Assembly: GCA_029204225.1 (NCBI GenBank)
Contig: CM055101.1
Location: 46,053,906-46,117,905 of the forward strand
Source: Diphasiastrum complanatum
Taxonomy: Eukaryota > Streptophyta > Lycopodiopsida > Lycopodiales > Lycopodiaceae
DNA: 64,000 nt
Reading direction: 5' to 3'
In this document: positions 1 to 11,600 of the stretch, piece after piece
Position numbering within the stretch: position 1 is the stretch's first letter
How the letters are laid out: each line of letters starts with the position of its first letter
Made by a program: the position numbers and the translations under genes
Notes under the pieces: model-generated
Databases searched by the model: none
What the model saw: the letters and a program-made list of their open reading frames with translations, nothing else
What the model was told of the DNA's origin: nothing

Positions 1-417
1 TAGAAACCGTTCTATGGAGGCCTATAGACCTGTGCTATCAAGGTAGAGTAAGGTGAGAGCTGAACATCCAATGATGGGCGACCGTGATGAGGTGAGGAAG
101 AGGGCATGCCCATAGGCTCTGAGGCTCTGAAGCCAATGATGTGGGAGGAGTCTAACTCTGAGTATCTGAAGGTCCTGTTCACAATGGACATCATGTGACA
201 TGATTCAATGTTCACTGTTCAAACTTCACGAATCAAGAATCGGGAAATTGGAATGGTGCCACGCATTGCCAAGAGGTGTGCTCGAATCAGCAAAGGACCA
301 CCTGTGCAAGTCCACCTCTTTGTACCTGAGCTGCCATATCCTCTTGCAACCGTCACATGCTCCCAAGTGGGATCTCTTGCCTTTACCATGACCTCGAATC
401 TTGATTATACCCTAAAG

Positions 418-770
418 CCTAAGTTTCTAAGTTCTAAATTCTAATTCCTAAGTTCTAAGTTGTAACCTAGATTCCTACTTTTACTATCCCAATGCCCATA
501 GCGATAGATGATCCCTTGTTGTCTTTAGAGTCTAGATTGTATCCATCCTTTACCCCTCTCTACTTAGCACTATCTAGCCCTAAGACTCAAGTTTCAACTT
601 TCGTATTCAAAAATCAAAATTGCAAAAAAATCTATCGTAACTAAGCTAACTTCTAACTTCTAACTAAATTCTAACTTCAAAGTTCTAAAACCTCTAACAC
701 TATTACACTAACTACTAATTCCAAAGCTCTAACTATAAACTAACTCTCCCATGTCCATCTTTTACCTCCG
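418..770. repeat. Degenerate short tandem repeat, words like TTCTAAGT
   Basis: The stretch is dominated by reiterated words such as CTAAGTT, TTCTAA and CTAACTTC. It is very AT-rich and has no coding signal on either strand. It lies just beyond the truncated end of the copia element. The left end of the window (1-417) has only short open frames without recognisable motifs. Confidence 0.6.
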
Positions 771-803
771 AAAGTGTTTTTGCACATGTTTTCAATTAGT
801 CAA

Positions 804-1925
804 TCAGGGTTTCCTAAAGGGTTCCTTAATGGCTCTCCAAAGGACTAGACCTTTTGCTGCATGCCTATGACTTGATCTAAAAGGAATCCTAATCTGCTTT
901 CCAAGGATGCAACTATGGCAGACAGGGAGATCGACTTTACAAGAAGGATAGTTGAGATCAAGAGCCATGGATTGTCTGGACATGTTCAAAACAGATGCAT
1001 AATTCAAGTGTCCTAAGCGATGATGCCATAGTAATGCTTTATTGACAAGAACAGAGATTTTCAAGGCTTGACTAGAATCAAAATAACAATGTGCCAATCT
1101 ATATAAGTATCCATACCTCTTGCCGAGTGCAAGGATCTTATTACTCCTATCAATAATTCTGTATTGACCAGACTCAAACTCCACCTTATGAACTAAATAT
1201 GTAATTCTAATTACTGATAACAGATTTGTAGAGAGTTCAGGAACATACAAGACTTTTGACAGTAGTTTGAATCGATCATGCTGGAATCTCAATCTTACAG
1301 TACCTTCACCTTTAATAGTGTGAGTACTATTGTCACCAAGATGAATATACTTCTTTGTGCTGTAAGGCTTATAGGATTGGAAAATCTCACGATGATTAGT
1401 CATATGTTGAGTAGTTCCAGAATCTAGAAACCACGAATCATCTGAATTCGTGTATTTGTCTTTGACCATAAAAGCGTCTTTGTCCATTTCGACTTGAGGA
1501 GATGCTGTAACTGTATTTGCTTGTTGATCAGGTTGCTTGGCTGCATTCTTCGCTTTGAGAATTCGCCAATCCTGGATCTCATGGTTATTGCGTTTGCAAT
1601 ACCTGCAAAACATCTTCTTCTTTGACGAATGTGGATTTGATGATTGTTCTTGACTTTGAGTCTGTTTCTGATTCGATGCAGACCGCTTGGAGCTTTTCTG
1701 CTTTTGTCGTTTCGAGCCCTTGTTGACATATAGAGCATGAGACGAAGAGGTAGACGAAGTGTCTTGACTTCTTTGATTATCTTCTTGCAGCAACATAGTG
1801 ATAACTCTGGTAAGAGTTAAATCTGAGTGTGTCGTGATGATCATCACCCAGTTCTCATGTGTAGAGGGCAGGCTTGAAAGCAATGTCATAATTGTGTCTT
1901 GATCGTCTATGACTGATCCGATCAT
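804..1925 (-). pseudogene. Copia gag end, protease and pre-integrase fragment
   Basis: A 373-residue open frame. It begins with the C-terminal part of copia gag (TLLSSLPSTHENWV). Next comes a zinc knuckle reading CRYCKRNNHEIQDW, in which the last Cys of CX2CX4HX4C is Trp. A retropepsin active-site region WFLDSGTTQHM follows, then the GAG-pre-integrase signature HHRLGHLN. The sequence ends without the integrase D,D,E core. The annotated ATG is an accident of the upstream frameshift. In a live element this would be one polyprotein cleaved by its own protease. Confidence 0.8.
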
Positions 1926-2341
1926 CCGACAACGGCCATCTGTTGCAAGAGATTCTTAAACTGGTTAATGTGGCTCTGAAGAGAATCACCATTTGACATC
2001 TTGAGTGTGAAGAATTTCCTTTGAAGATCTAACTTAGTAGTTACGTCTCTCACATCATATAGTGAGCTCAGGATGTCCCAAACTTCTTTCGAAGTTTTAG
2101 CTTCAGCTATGTGGCCAATTTGAGTATCTAATATATTGAGGATAGTAAGCGCGAAAGCTTTACCATCCTTCGATTTCCATTTTGAGTCTTTTGTGTCGTC
2201 TTCAGGTTTCACTTCGATACCTGTAACAACATCCCACAACTCGTTGGCGATTAGCAAGGTCTTCATCTTAAATTTCCATAAATGATAATTGGATCCATTC
2301 AGCTTGTCTGCGATAAGACCGGCTTTACTTTGGGAATCCAT
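1922..2341 (-). pseudogene. Copia gag N-terminal part
   Basis: A 139-residue frame that starts at an ATG and matches the copia gag (UBN2/Retrotran_gag_2) pattern: LNGSNYHLWKFKMK near residue 14, then KEVWDILSSLYD, then LQSHINQFKNLLQQM. It stops at 1922-1924, but the gag homology continues in the neighbouring frame from 1925, so a small indel has broken the polyprotein. In an active element gag packages the RNA into virus-like particles. Confidence 0.8.
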
Positions 2342-2598
2342 TTGGAACTTAGTCTGTCGATTGTATCGATGACGCTAAGATGTAGTGATGCCAACAACAA
2401 GAAATTAATTATTTGATACTGAAAGGATGAAAGGAACTGAAGAATATGATATCAATTTGATATCGCGAAAGATATCAAGTATTAGACCTTTTCGCTCTGA
2501 TATCGAAATAGTATTAGGCCCTGATAGAGATCACAAGTCTGATACCGTAACGGTTTAGATAAAGAAGTAGTGATCTAGCACTGATACTATGATAGTAT

Positions 2599-2610
2599 GC
2601 TCTGATACCA
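2599..2610 (-). promoter_or_regulatory. Primer-binding site for initiator tRNA-Met
   Basis: On the minus strand the 12 bases read TGGTATCAGAGC, complementary to the 3' end of plant initiator tRNA-Met. They directly follow the LTR end (...TTTCCGACA), as expected for minus-strand priming in copia elements. This fixes both the LTR boundary and the element's orientation. Confidence 0.85.
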
Positions 2611-3704
2611 TGTCGGAAATAGGTGAGTAATAGAATGCGGAAACTTTCTATTTCCAATTCATGACTACGCCTATCAAAAATTGAACAAAGCAGTAGTGAT
2701 GGAAATCACGTTCAATCTTTAACAACTAACTTTCGCTAGATACTAAGTGATTACGTAGCCAAACATAAAGTTTTGTTCTCAGACAATTTCTATCAATTAC
2801 AGAAGCAATACAGAGATGCATGCATTTTGACACAAACTGAACGCAATAAGGAAATAGTATTGAATCAGAAAAACAAGATCAGATGCTAATGAGTGCAAGA
2901 CAATAGCTAGAAACTGCGCACTCTAAAGCTGTCTCTGAGTAACTGAGAATAAGTTTGAAACAAGCAACTCTGCTGATAAGCAGTAGCGCAATAGCAACTC
3001 TAAAATAAATCTCTAAAAGATTGAGCTAGAATGCTCAAGAGAGTTCGAGCTTGAAAGCTTGATAGAGAGCTAACAACAATACTTTCTGATTGTGAACGAT
3101 CTGCTTGATGAGAGCGCAGGAAGCGTCGTGTAATAACACTCAACTCCTTCACAATTCACAATGTTGATCTTTCTACTCTAATAATGGTGTTCGCTGGCAT
3201 TCATCCAGTTCTTCTCAAAAGTTACTTGCTGATAAGCGGTGACAATTGGCTGTAAGCAGTCTGTCTGCATAAATGAACGTAAACTGTCATTCTGCATAAA
3301 TGAATGTAAACTGCCACAGGCAAAAAATGCGACACTGCATTTTTAGTTGTGATTTCTGACAGGCGAAAAATGCGAAAAAGGCGACACTGCATTTTTGCAC
3401 GTAATTCCTGACGGGTGAAAAATGCGACACTGCATTTTTACTCGTAATTCCTGATAGGCGAAAAATTCGAAAAAGCCGACACTGCATTTTTACACGAGAT
3501 TCCTAACAGGCGACACTGTCGGGTTTGTAGAGAGAGAAAATGCGACACTGTTGTCAAACTCCATGTATTTCTGCAGATTGTGTAAAAGCACTTGTAATTT
3601 TGCAGACTGTATAAAGACACGGGAAAATCTGCAGAACTGGATAAACAGTTGGATGAAGATTAAAAACCGATTAGTCGATTAGTAGGAAAGAGAATAATCC
3701 AACA
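2611..3704 (-). repeat. Copia 5' LTR (1094 bp)
   Basis: On the minus strand the LTR starts TGTTGGATTATT at 3704 and ends TTTCCGACA at 2611. The ends form an imperfect TGTTGGA/TCCGACA inverted pair next to the tRNA-Met primer-binding site. No partner LTR is present in the window, because the element is truncated at its 3' side. Confidence 0.7.
3322..3512 (-). repeat. Imperfect tandem repeat inside the copia LTR
   Basis: Four copies of a block containing GACACTGCATTTTT occur at about 3331, 3383, 3426 and 3479. They are separated by related spacers rich in GCGAAAAA and CGTAATTCCTGA. Array-like repeats in LTRs often lie in the U3 promoter region; that role is inferred here. Confidence 0.6.
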
Positions 3705-4204
3705 GTGTTCCGCGGTCAATGCACTAAAGAGCGATTCTAATAGAAAGTTGACCCGTAGTTGTTATAGGACCTTCTCAAGTCGACAGGAGGTTATGGGGAC
3801 ATTAGAATGTGATAGTTTGTGTGCTCGCAACTTTTGCTTACTTTCCCATACCAAAGTAATTATCTCAGAATATTGGACAAGACAATCTCTATTGTAAATT
3901 CTCAAACTTAGCTCAAGGGTCATACTTCGTAGTTGATAGAACGGGTCTTTTGGGAAAGGAGACGTGCTATATTCAACGGTCATACCCCTTGAAGAGAATG
4001 ACACATTGTTAAGAACCCAATGAACACATGAATCATGATGTGTAGTAGAAATGAGCAAGAAATTGATGATAAATCTTATATAGTCTTAAACTAACGTCCA
4101 TCATGATCATCAATCAACTGAATTGAGTAGCTGATTGTTTCAAAAAAGATTTGAATATTGAGCTTTCTACAAAGTACTTAAGTTTATGTAAAGCCATAGT
4201 TGCA

Positions 4205-4258
4205 GAGAATCGCAATTCTCAGGTCATATTGCGAATCTCGATTCTCAGCAGAGAATCG
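4205..4258. repeat. Hairpin cluster (GAGAATCG words)
   Basis: Two perfect inverted repeats: GAGAAT/ATTCTC around a 4-base loop at 4205-4220, and CGATTCTC/GAGAATCG around AGCA at 4239-4258. All are built from the same six-base word in both orientations. The function is unknown. Confidence 0.6.
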
Positions 4259-4879
4259 TTATTCAAAATCTTTTGAGGTGGTTTTTGGCACATTGTTTCA
4301 GCTATATAGATATCCTAAAATGGACCATATTGTACCTGAAACTACTGGCAACCTACATAAATGCACTGCTTTCGTCAAGAGCTTCAAGCTGATACCCATA
4401 TTACCCACTAAAATCCGAAAAAAAAAGATGTTGATTCTTGTTTATGTGAAGATATTAGAGAAGAAATGGAACATAATCGCTATTTTCATGAATTCTTGAA
4501 TGATTCACCTGGAAGAGATGTGGCTCAATCTATGAAGAAAGAATCAAAGAAATTTGACTTGACATATTTGAAAGTGAAGCCTATGATAGCCAAGAAAATC
4601 ACATGGATGCATCCATGAGTGTTCAAAGCAATTGTAATACGCTACTCCTTAATTATGATTGTTATTGTGACGAAAAGGAGTCCTTGGTGGATATCATTGA
4701 TCATGCCAGTGAAGAATATTCACAAGTTGTTTCTTATGTTTATGAAGTCGAAAAAATTCTTAAAGAATGAATATAACAAAGTAACTCATTTCAGCTTAGT
4801 GTAGTTTTTTATTGGTTGAAGACTCAGTATCACCTTTTTTTCTTTGTTACAGAAATACATTTAATTTTTTTTTGGTCAG

Positions 4880-4930
4880 GTTCTGGAACAGAATGCATTC
4901 CGGGTTCCAGAATGCGTTCCGTTCTGGAAC
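4880..4930. repeat. Hairpin cluster (GTTCTGGAAC words)
   Basis: GTTCTGGAAC occurs at 4880-4889 and again at 4921-4930. An inverted copy GTTCCAGAA lies between them at 4904-4912, and the palindrome GAATGCATTC is at 4891-4900. A T-run precedes it. The architecture resembles the clusters at 4205 and 44616 although the sequence differs. Confidence 0.6.
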
Positions 4931-5004
4931 GGGGAACTATGTATTGGCATAGGGATGTTCAGAATGGATGACTAGAAAGAAATACTCTGGCTGGTAGAAG
5001 TCTT

Positions 5005-5085
5005 TTTTTTGCTCGGATGTGAACCTAGGTCTTACGTGAAAACCATCCAAGTTTACTGATGTGCAGCTTCTGTTTCAGAACATAA
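5005..5085 (-). mobile_element. Possible tRNA-derived SINE with A-tail
   Basis: On the minus strand a B-box-like AGGTTCACATCC is followed by CGAGC and a run of eight A, as in a short tRNA-derived SINE. An A-box-like word upstream is weak and no clear target duplication was found. Low confidence. Confidence 0.3.
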
Positions 5086-5237
5086 ACAATCATTCTAGAA
5101 CTTTCAATGTAAGTGTCTTCTCGTTTACAGCTGCAAGAAGCCTCTAGCCATCTCAAGGTCTTAGTTCTGACTTTCAAAATACATATGGACGATCATAGTT
5201 CTCTTCCAGCCTTTGCCTCAGGTCTTGCTTCTCGCAG

Positions 5238-5267
5238 GTTCCCTCCTCGGCCATTCTAATAAGGGCG
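5238..5267 (+). pseudogene. Candidate small or decayed TBCD exon
   Basis: Ten codons (VPSSAILIRA) lie between an AG acceptor and a consensus GTAAGT donor, in phase with the next exon, which starts ALHYD. In TBCD proteins a hydrophobic VIxxK-like segment precedes that site. However, the DNA from about 5195 in another frame gives SGLASRR...PRPF, reminiscent of the family's LAxLARRGLLLPxxF. The place may therefore be a frame-disrupted copy of the whole exon. Undecided. Confidence 0.25.
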
Positions 5268-5448
5268 GTAAGTTGTACATTATGACAGTTGAACTTTGCC
5301 GTCTTAATATCACGTCATACTGGTTACATCAATTACATGTTTGGATCATTGAAAAAGGTGAGTATCTTTGGGAATAAATCTATCATCAGCTGTGCCTTAG
5401 TTTTGGCAAACTGTTTTCTTGTCATGATGGTTTTCTCCTTTTCAACAG

Positions 5449-5619
5449 GCATTACATTATGATGTAAGAAGAGGTCCACATAGTGTTGGTGCACATGTCC
5501 GAGATGCTGCAGCATATGTTTGTTGGGCATTTGCTCGAGCTTATTCACCACTTCTCATGAGAGATCATTTCAAGCAACTTGCACCTTCATTACTAGCAAT
5601 ATCTTGCTATGATCGTGAG
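5449..5619 (+). CDS. TTN1: TBCD exon A (57 codons)
   Basis: Preceded by TTTTCAACAG and followed by GTTTGA, phase 0 at both ends. It encodes [20 protein letters not shown] and then [10 protein letters not shown], the most conserved block of cofactor D, and ends ...AISCYDRE. The next intron (5620-5737) is only 118 bp. The family expects further coding sequence upstream that was not found intact in the window. Confidence 0.92.
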
Positions 5620-8600
5620 GTTTGAACTAGTCTATGTGTGTATTAGTCCTTGTTTCCAATGATTCAATTTTTATTGATTATTCTTCCTATCTATCATCCA
5701 TTACAAACAGTAACTATAACTGCTTTTCAATGTTCAGGTTAACTGCAGGAGGGCGGCCTCTGCTGCTTTTCAAGAAAATGTTGGAAGGCAGGGTGACTTT
5801 CTTCATGGAATTGAAATTGTTAATACTGTGAACTACTTTGCTCTTGGTTCACGCTCATACTCTTATAAGATTGTTGCAGTTTATGTTGCCCAATTTGATG
5901 AGTATCGTGGATCATTGATTGAAGAGCTGCTGCAGTCAAAAATTGGGCATTGGGTACTGTATTCTGTACATTGCTTCATTCTTCTGTATGTGAACAGTTC
6001 TTGCTTTTATGTATTACTTATGATTCTATTAAAACTTGCTGAGGGTTCAGGCAAATATAGATATGCCATTAAGACTGCATGGAGCAAACGTAGCATCCCC
6101 TTGCCAAATCAGCACTTACATAATTTTTGGACTTACCTCACAACAAGGCAAGAGCCAAGTATGGATAATTTTTAATTTGATCCCTTTCAAACTTGAAAGG
6201 CTGTATTGGATCGCACAAGATGCATGATCTTTCCCTGAGTGTATGGATTTGGAAATCTAGTAAAGCTTGCAAGGCTTGTGAGTATCCTGTACATAAGTAC
6301 AGCCCTACTGTTCATGCTGAAGCTCTTATAAGCTTCATATAAGGTGAGGAATGGAGTTGATCTGGAAATTTACTTGCTGACTTGCAGCACCCTTTCAAAA
6401 AAAGCTATACAAGGTATTCACCAAAGACATTGATTTTTGGGCCCTCTTTCTGTTGACATCTAAGCATAGTAGTCAGCCTTAAGTTTAGGAGCAGAGATTT
6501 TCAATATCAGTGCTTTCTGATCAAGATATCAACTATCCAGATCGAAATTTGCATTCCTCTGACTGTTTTGATAGTGTAGATGATGCCAATTCCAGAACGA
6601 ACTGTGATGTGGCAGTTGGTTCTAGAATAAAAATCTTGAATAAAAAAGGGTTGAGCTACAAACATAATACTAGACATTGTTGGGGCCTTTGGGTTCCTAT
6701 GTGAACCGGACATTTAATTTTCTTTAAGTGTTATCCAATTGCAGGGCACTGGTCATCCAGTTATTTGTATCAGAATGATGTTTACCCACCCTATCCTGAA
6801 CATTCTAGAGTAGGACTTTTTGGTGAACGTTCCAGATAGGTACAAGTAGAATATGCATGAGCTAATTGACAGGCTACTGTATGCAGTTTGTGAGGGTTCT
6901 TTGTAGAAGACTCTGGTGACAACCATCCTTTGGAGGTTTGATTGGCCTCTGTTCGCTGATATCAAGATAGCTTTGTATGTCCTGCTGTAGACAATCTTTC
7001 AAACACATTTTGATCTTGCCGAGTGGTCACTAAAATGGCTAGTAGGTTTCCAAGAAGAATGTTAAGTCAGCAAACAAAATGACACAAGACAAAAACTTAA
7101 TCATACAAGAGAGCTGGCCTGTTCTGATTGTAGTGGCATCATCAAGTGGAATAAGTATGATCAGAACTGGCTGGTATAGTAGCTAGTATCATAACTGACA
7201 GCGAGTTTAAGGACTAGGTATTCTGCAGCGTACATTTCAAACAGGGTCACAAAACAAGGATATGAAAATAATCTGATTTCTTGCTGTGTTGGGCTCCAAC
7301 GATAGAGTTGTAAAATGATCTGCAAAAGATAGCATATAATTGCCATGAAGGGCTTTAGCCAGCAATCGTGGCTTGGAAAGCTATTGATGGATGTGACAAA
7401 CTTCTGCATGCACAGCTCTACAGAATCGGTAGCATTGAAAGACATACAGACATCACATGCAAGACAATTCAACTGATGATGCTTTGATGAACGTAGTATG
7501 CTAGCAAGAGATAGCTATGCACCAGCTATTACATCAAGATCACTAGCTTGGAGTGCAACCATTAACCCATATGTACATGACAACTGTGCAGGATCACAGG
7601 CACACAAGAAGGATTACTCCTGATACGTTAAATTTTGAGAAGCATCACAAGCATTAAGCTTGGGTACCACCAATGAACATCACAATGAATGAGAATCATA
7701 TAAGATAAGATAGCTTGAAACACTATGTTGAGATAATAACTAGAAGCTTTCATAATCAGAAAGGATTGAAAGAAACAAGCTATCAAAATGATCACGATGG
7801 GTCCCTCTCCAAAAGAAGGCTGCCAATAGATGATGCTCTCTATACACAAAGGTTACTGTTCCATTCAGCACAAGGTTGGAGGGAAACAATCTACTCTTAA
7901 TCTGGTCTACTTTCTCTCATAATATATAGAGAAATGGATCTCCTAAAGATCTACAGTGCTTTATTAGTTACATAGTTCCATATGGTATTTAAGTGGCCCT
8001 TGGGTCTCTATTGGGCCTTATTTCCTGATAGCCCGGGCACATGAGGCATCATCAATTGTGCCAGGATGGTATCTTCCCTCTCCTTATCAAGAAAATAAAA
8101 GGAGAACTTTTTAAAATCTTGAAAGGGTTCCTGTATAAGTAGGATCCGCTTGAGTTCTTTGGCAGTGTCTTGTTGGACGTTCTTGAGAGTTCATTGTTGA
8201 AGACTCTAGTGCCAGCTGTCCTTTGGAGGACATGCAATTGGTTTCTATACCATCTTATTGATGAGTGCAAATATGTATTAATCGGAGATTGGTGTACTAG
8301 CTTTTGTTGCTTGTCCTGAATTTGTCTTACATGATCTTCTTATCTAATTGTAGCTTTGAACGCACAATTCCAGCCATTATCGAAGCTGATATTTTATATG
8401 CTGTAGGGCATCAGTTGTTGTTAGCAAATGCGTAATGCTTAAATGACATAACTTTGCCAAGAGATGACCACTAGATCGACTAGCATAGACTTCATTGATG
8501 ATTCAAAACATAGATTATCCTTACAATATTTAAAGATTTTCAAGCATTTTCAATAATATTTGTGTATGTTTATCATTTCTTTTTTGTTATATTTTGTGTA

Positions 8601-11600
8601 GGATAGAGGGATTCGAGAATTGGCAGCTGAGGCACTTTCTTGTCTTGCAAAGTATGAGTCAGCGCTTTTTGAAGATACCATACTACAGACACTTATTTCC
8701 AGAAGTCTATCCTCGGATTTAAATCTTCGTCATGGAGCATGCTTAGCAGCAGCTGAAGTGGTCAAAGCTCTGCACGAATGTGGATTTAGGTTTTCATCAG
8801 GTAATGCTTATGTACTTTGGTAACATACAATTGTCACATGCCAAAGAAACTTCCAAATTATGCATCTGTTTTTATTATTCATCTCTACATATGGTGATCA
8901 AGTGATACTGCTCTACACACTTTTTATATTCAGCAAGTTGCTTGCATTAACATAATTTTAGTTTCACGATCAAGATTCTGAAAAGGTCAGATCTTCTGTT
9001 GTTTGAATTGAATGTGCCAGATATCATAGTTTCTTCTTCTTTGTCGCTTACAGAGTCTAGATACATGTAGCACCAAGGATATGGCATTAAACATAGACAA
9101 GTACAAACGGTTATCTACTTAAGGTCCTAAAGTAGTTGATGCCACTACTTGCTTCAAGGTCTTTGTCCCTCCTTATGTAGTGTCTGAAGCACTACATCCT
9201 TGGGTCTAGAAAGTAAAGATCTTAAAATTGCATTTTGTGAATGCAGGATAATGCAACATTTGGAATCAACTTGAGTGAGTGATTGCTCCAATTATCTCTA
9301 TATAACTTAAAGCAGAAGAGCACCTTGTATGACATTATACCCCATACAAGCATTTGAAATCTATCAAAGTTTGCCCTATGCCACAAATTATATGGTTTGT
9401 TAAAATTACATAAAACTTTTGCAAATGTTACGACTTCATACCTGCAACACATAATCTACTTTTGACCTCAATAATTTAAATAACAAATGCACAAAATGTT
9501 TTTAAATCATGACCAGCAAAAGTTTTAAAATCATGACTACAATTGAGCACTGCAAGCGTAATTATGCGGGTCCAAAGACTCTCCTAAGAGATGAAATTTG
9601 ACAGGGTAATGCCTGTCCATGGCATTTTGAAGTGTCAAAAGAGACTTTTTTTTACATGCCTATAAGGCACTTAAAACAATTCTTATAGGAAATGAAACAT
9701 GCATCTGAAGGAAATTGATTACTAGTTTTATTGTCATTTTGAGAGTTATCTTTTGAAAGACCAAGGTTTCTGATAACAATCATCCTCACAAAAAAGAGAA
9801 AATATGTGATTCAATATCTACTTGGGCCCCTTATTTCAAGTTAGAACTCGTTTGCATGTTTGTTGCATGCATGTGCATGTGATAGAGCCACACAGTGAGG
9901 CTGAAATTCAGAATTTCGTTAAGTGCTTTTCCCTTCTGTGTTTTTCTCTCTCTCCTTTTAATTTAAGGTGGCAAACTCTAAGGAATTATGAAACTTAGCC
10001 GCTGAAGCCTTCTCCAAAGCTGGCCATGCCATTTCTCTTTGAGATAAGGGGAAGGCAGCAGAAGCCTAAGCTTTCGGAAGAGGCATTGGGTGAAGACGAA
10101 TACTGTGATGTCAATGATGTATATGGGACCAGAGAGGAAGACATACAATGGCCATGCCATAAGAGGCACTGGGTGAAGACAAATACTGTGATGTCAATGA
10201 TGTGTATGGGACCAGAGAGGAACACATACAATTAGTTAATCAGGTCTCAGCCTTGTAGGAGTTAACCAATAGCCTTTTTGACTAGTCTAGTGCCTAGCTA
10301 AAGGGCAAATCAAAAAAGTATGGAATACCATGATCAATGGCCTTGAGATAGAGATCCAAGGTTATCAGGATCATGCTTACTTCCAAATAATGAACTTGGA
10401 TTGAATAGACCTTGTCCTTGAGTGTAGGTGAGTCTATAGTCTAGGGCCTACCCTGTAATCAAAACAACACCATTTCCTTTGAGTGCACAGGGAAGTAGGT
10501 GGAGATGCATGGAGAGCATAGTTTGCCAAACAACCCATTGATTTGTAGTTCGGAGCTCAAACTGCTCATTGACAATGCTGATTATGAGGTGCTGCTTTGT
10601 GACTTACAGTTTGTTTCTAACGATTTTAAGATCACCCATCAGACAATTAGTTATTCAAAGTAGTTGTTGGTTGAAATTTCAAGATGTATTTCTAGACGAC
10701 TTACCAGATGGTATTCCACCAAGTAGGGAAATAGACCATGCTATAGACTTAGTCCTTGGAACTAAGAGAATGAAACTTTTTTTAGACAGCTCGTAGAGTA
10801 TCTCAAGAAAGGACAAATTCAACCTAGTATCATCTTGAGCACCTCCATTTCTTTTAGTTGAGAAGAAGATGGTTCTATGCACTTGTGCATAGTTAACAAG
10901 GTGACCATTAGGAATAAGTATCCGATGCTCGAGTAGAAGTGTTATTTATCAACTCGGAGGGGCTAAATATTTTAATAAGGTAGACTTACGATTGAGATAT
11001 CACCAAGTTTACATTAAGTCGGAAGACGTCCCTATCAAGGTCGTTATGAGTTTAAGGTAACTTCATTTCAGCTTACAGATTCTCCAGCGACTTTCAGGAC
11101 CTTGATGAACATTGTTTAAGACCGTGCTATTGTAAGTTTGTGGTCGCCTTTTTAGATGACATCCTCGTCTATAGTAAAGACAAAAGTTAAACGTTTGAAA
11201 CATCTCAAAAAAGTGTTTTGATTGTTAAGAAAGCATAAGTTATATGCTAAAGAGTCCAATTGTGAATTTCTCACTAATTAGTTCTTTGGGTCATATTATT
11301 TTCACAGATTGGAAAAAAGATCGACCCATCAAAGGTAGAGGCTCTTTTGAATTGGCCAACACCAACTAGTTTGTCAGATTTTCAAGTCTGACTAGGTCTT
11401 TCAAGATATTACCGATGATTTGTCAAGGATTATGCAAAGATAGCTATGACAAATCTTTTATTGGGGAAGGGAAAGGACTTCTACTGGCATCAAAATCAAT
11501 AGGAGAGTTATGATACTCTTAAGCGGATGATTGCTACAACGCCACTGTTGAAAATCATGGATTCTAAACAACCATTTGTGGTTGAGATAGATGCAAATGA

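Larger units (their letters stand above)
804..3704 (-). mobile_element. 3'-truncated Ty1/copia retrotransposon with 5' LTR
   Basis: Read on the minus strand the order is LTR (3704 to 2611), primer-binding site (2610 to 2599), gag, zinc knuckle, protease and GAG-pre-integrase, then the homology stops near 830. Integrase core, RT, RNase H and the 3' LTR are missing. The order is that of Ty1/copia. A frameshift separates gag from the rest, so the copy is dead. The block lies left of the first recognised TBCD exon and may sit in an upstream intron. Confidence 0.85.
3705..5200. other. Non-coding stretch with hairpin-rich words
   Basis: No recognisable coding exon was found. It contains two clusters of self-complementary short words (4205-4258 and 4880-4930), a tRNA-like SINE candidate at 5005-5085 and weak open frames without known motifs. 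It lies upstream of the first in-window TBCD exon and may be intronic. Confidence 0.5.

Noticed and set aside
3310-3512. Regular repeats as a CRISPR array
   Set aside because: Only four imperfect copies with related spacers inside a plant LTR; there is no prokaryotic context.
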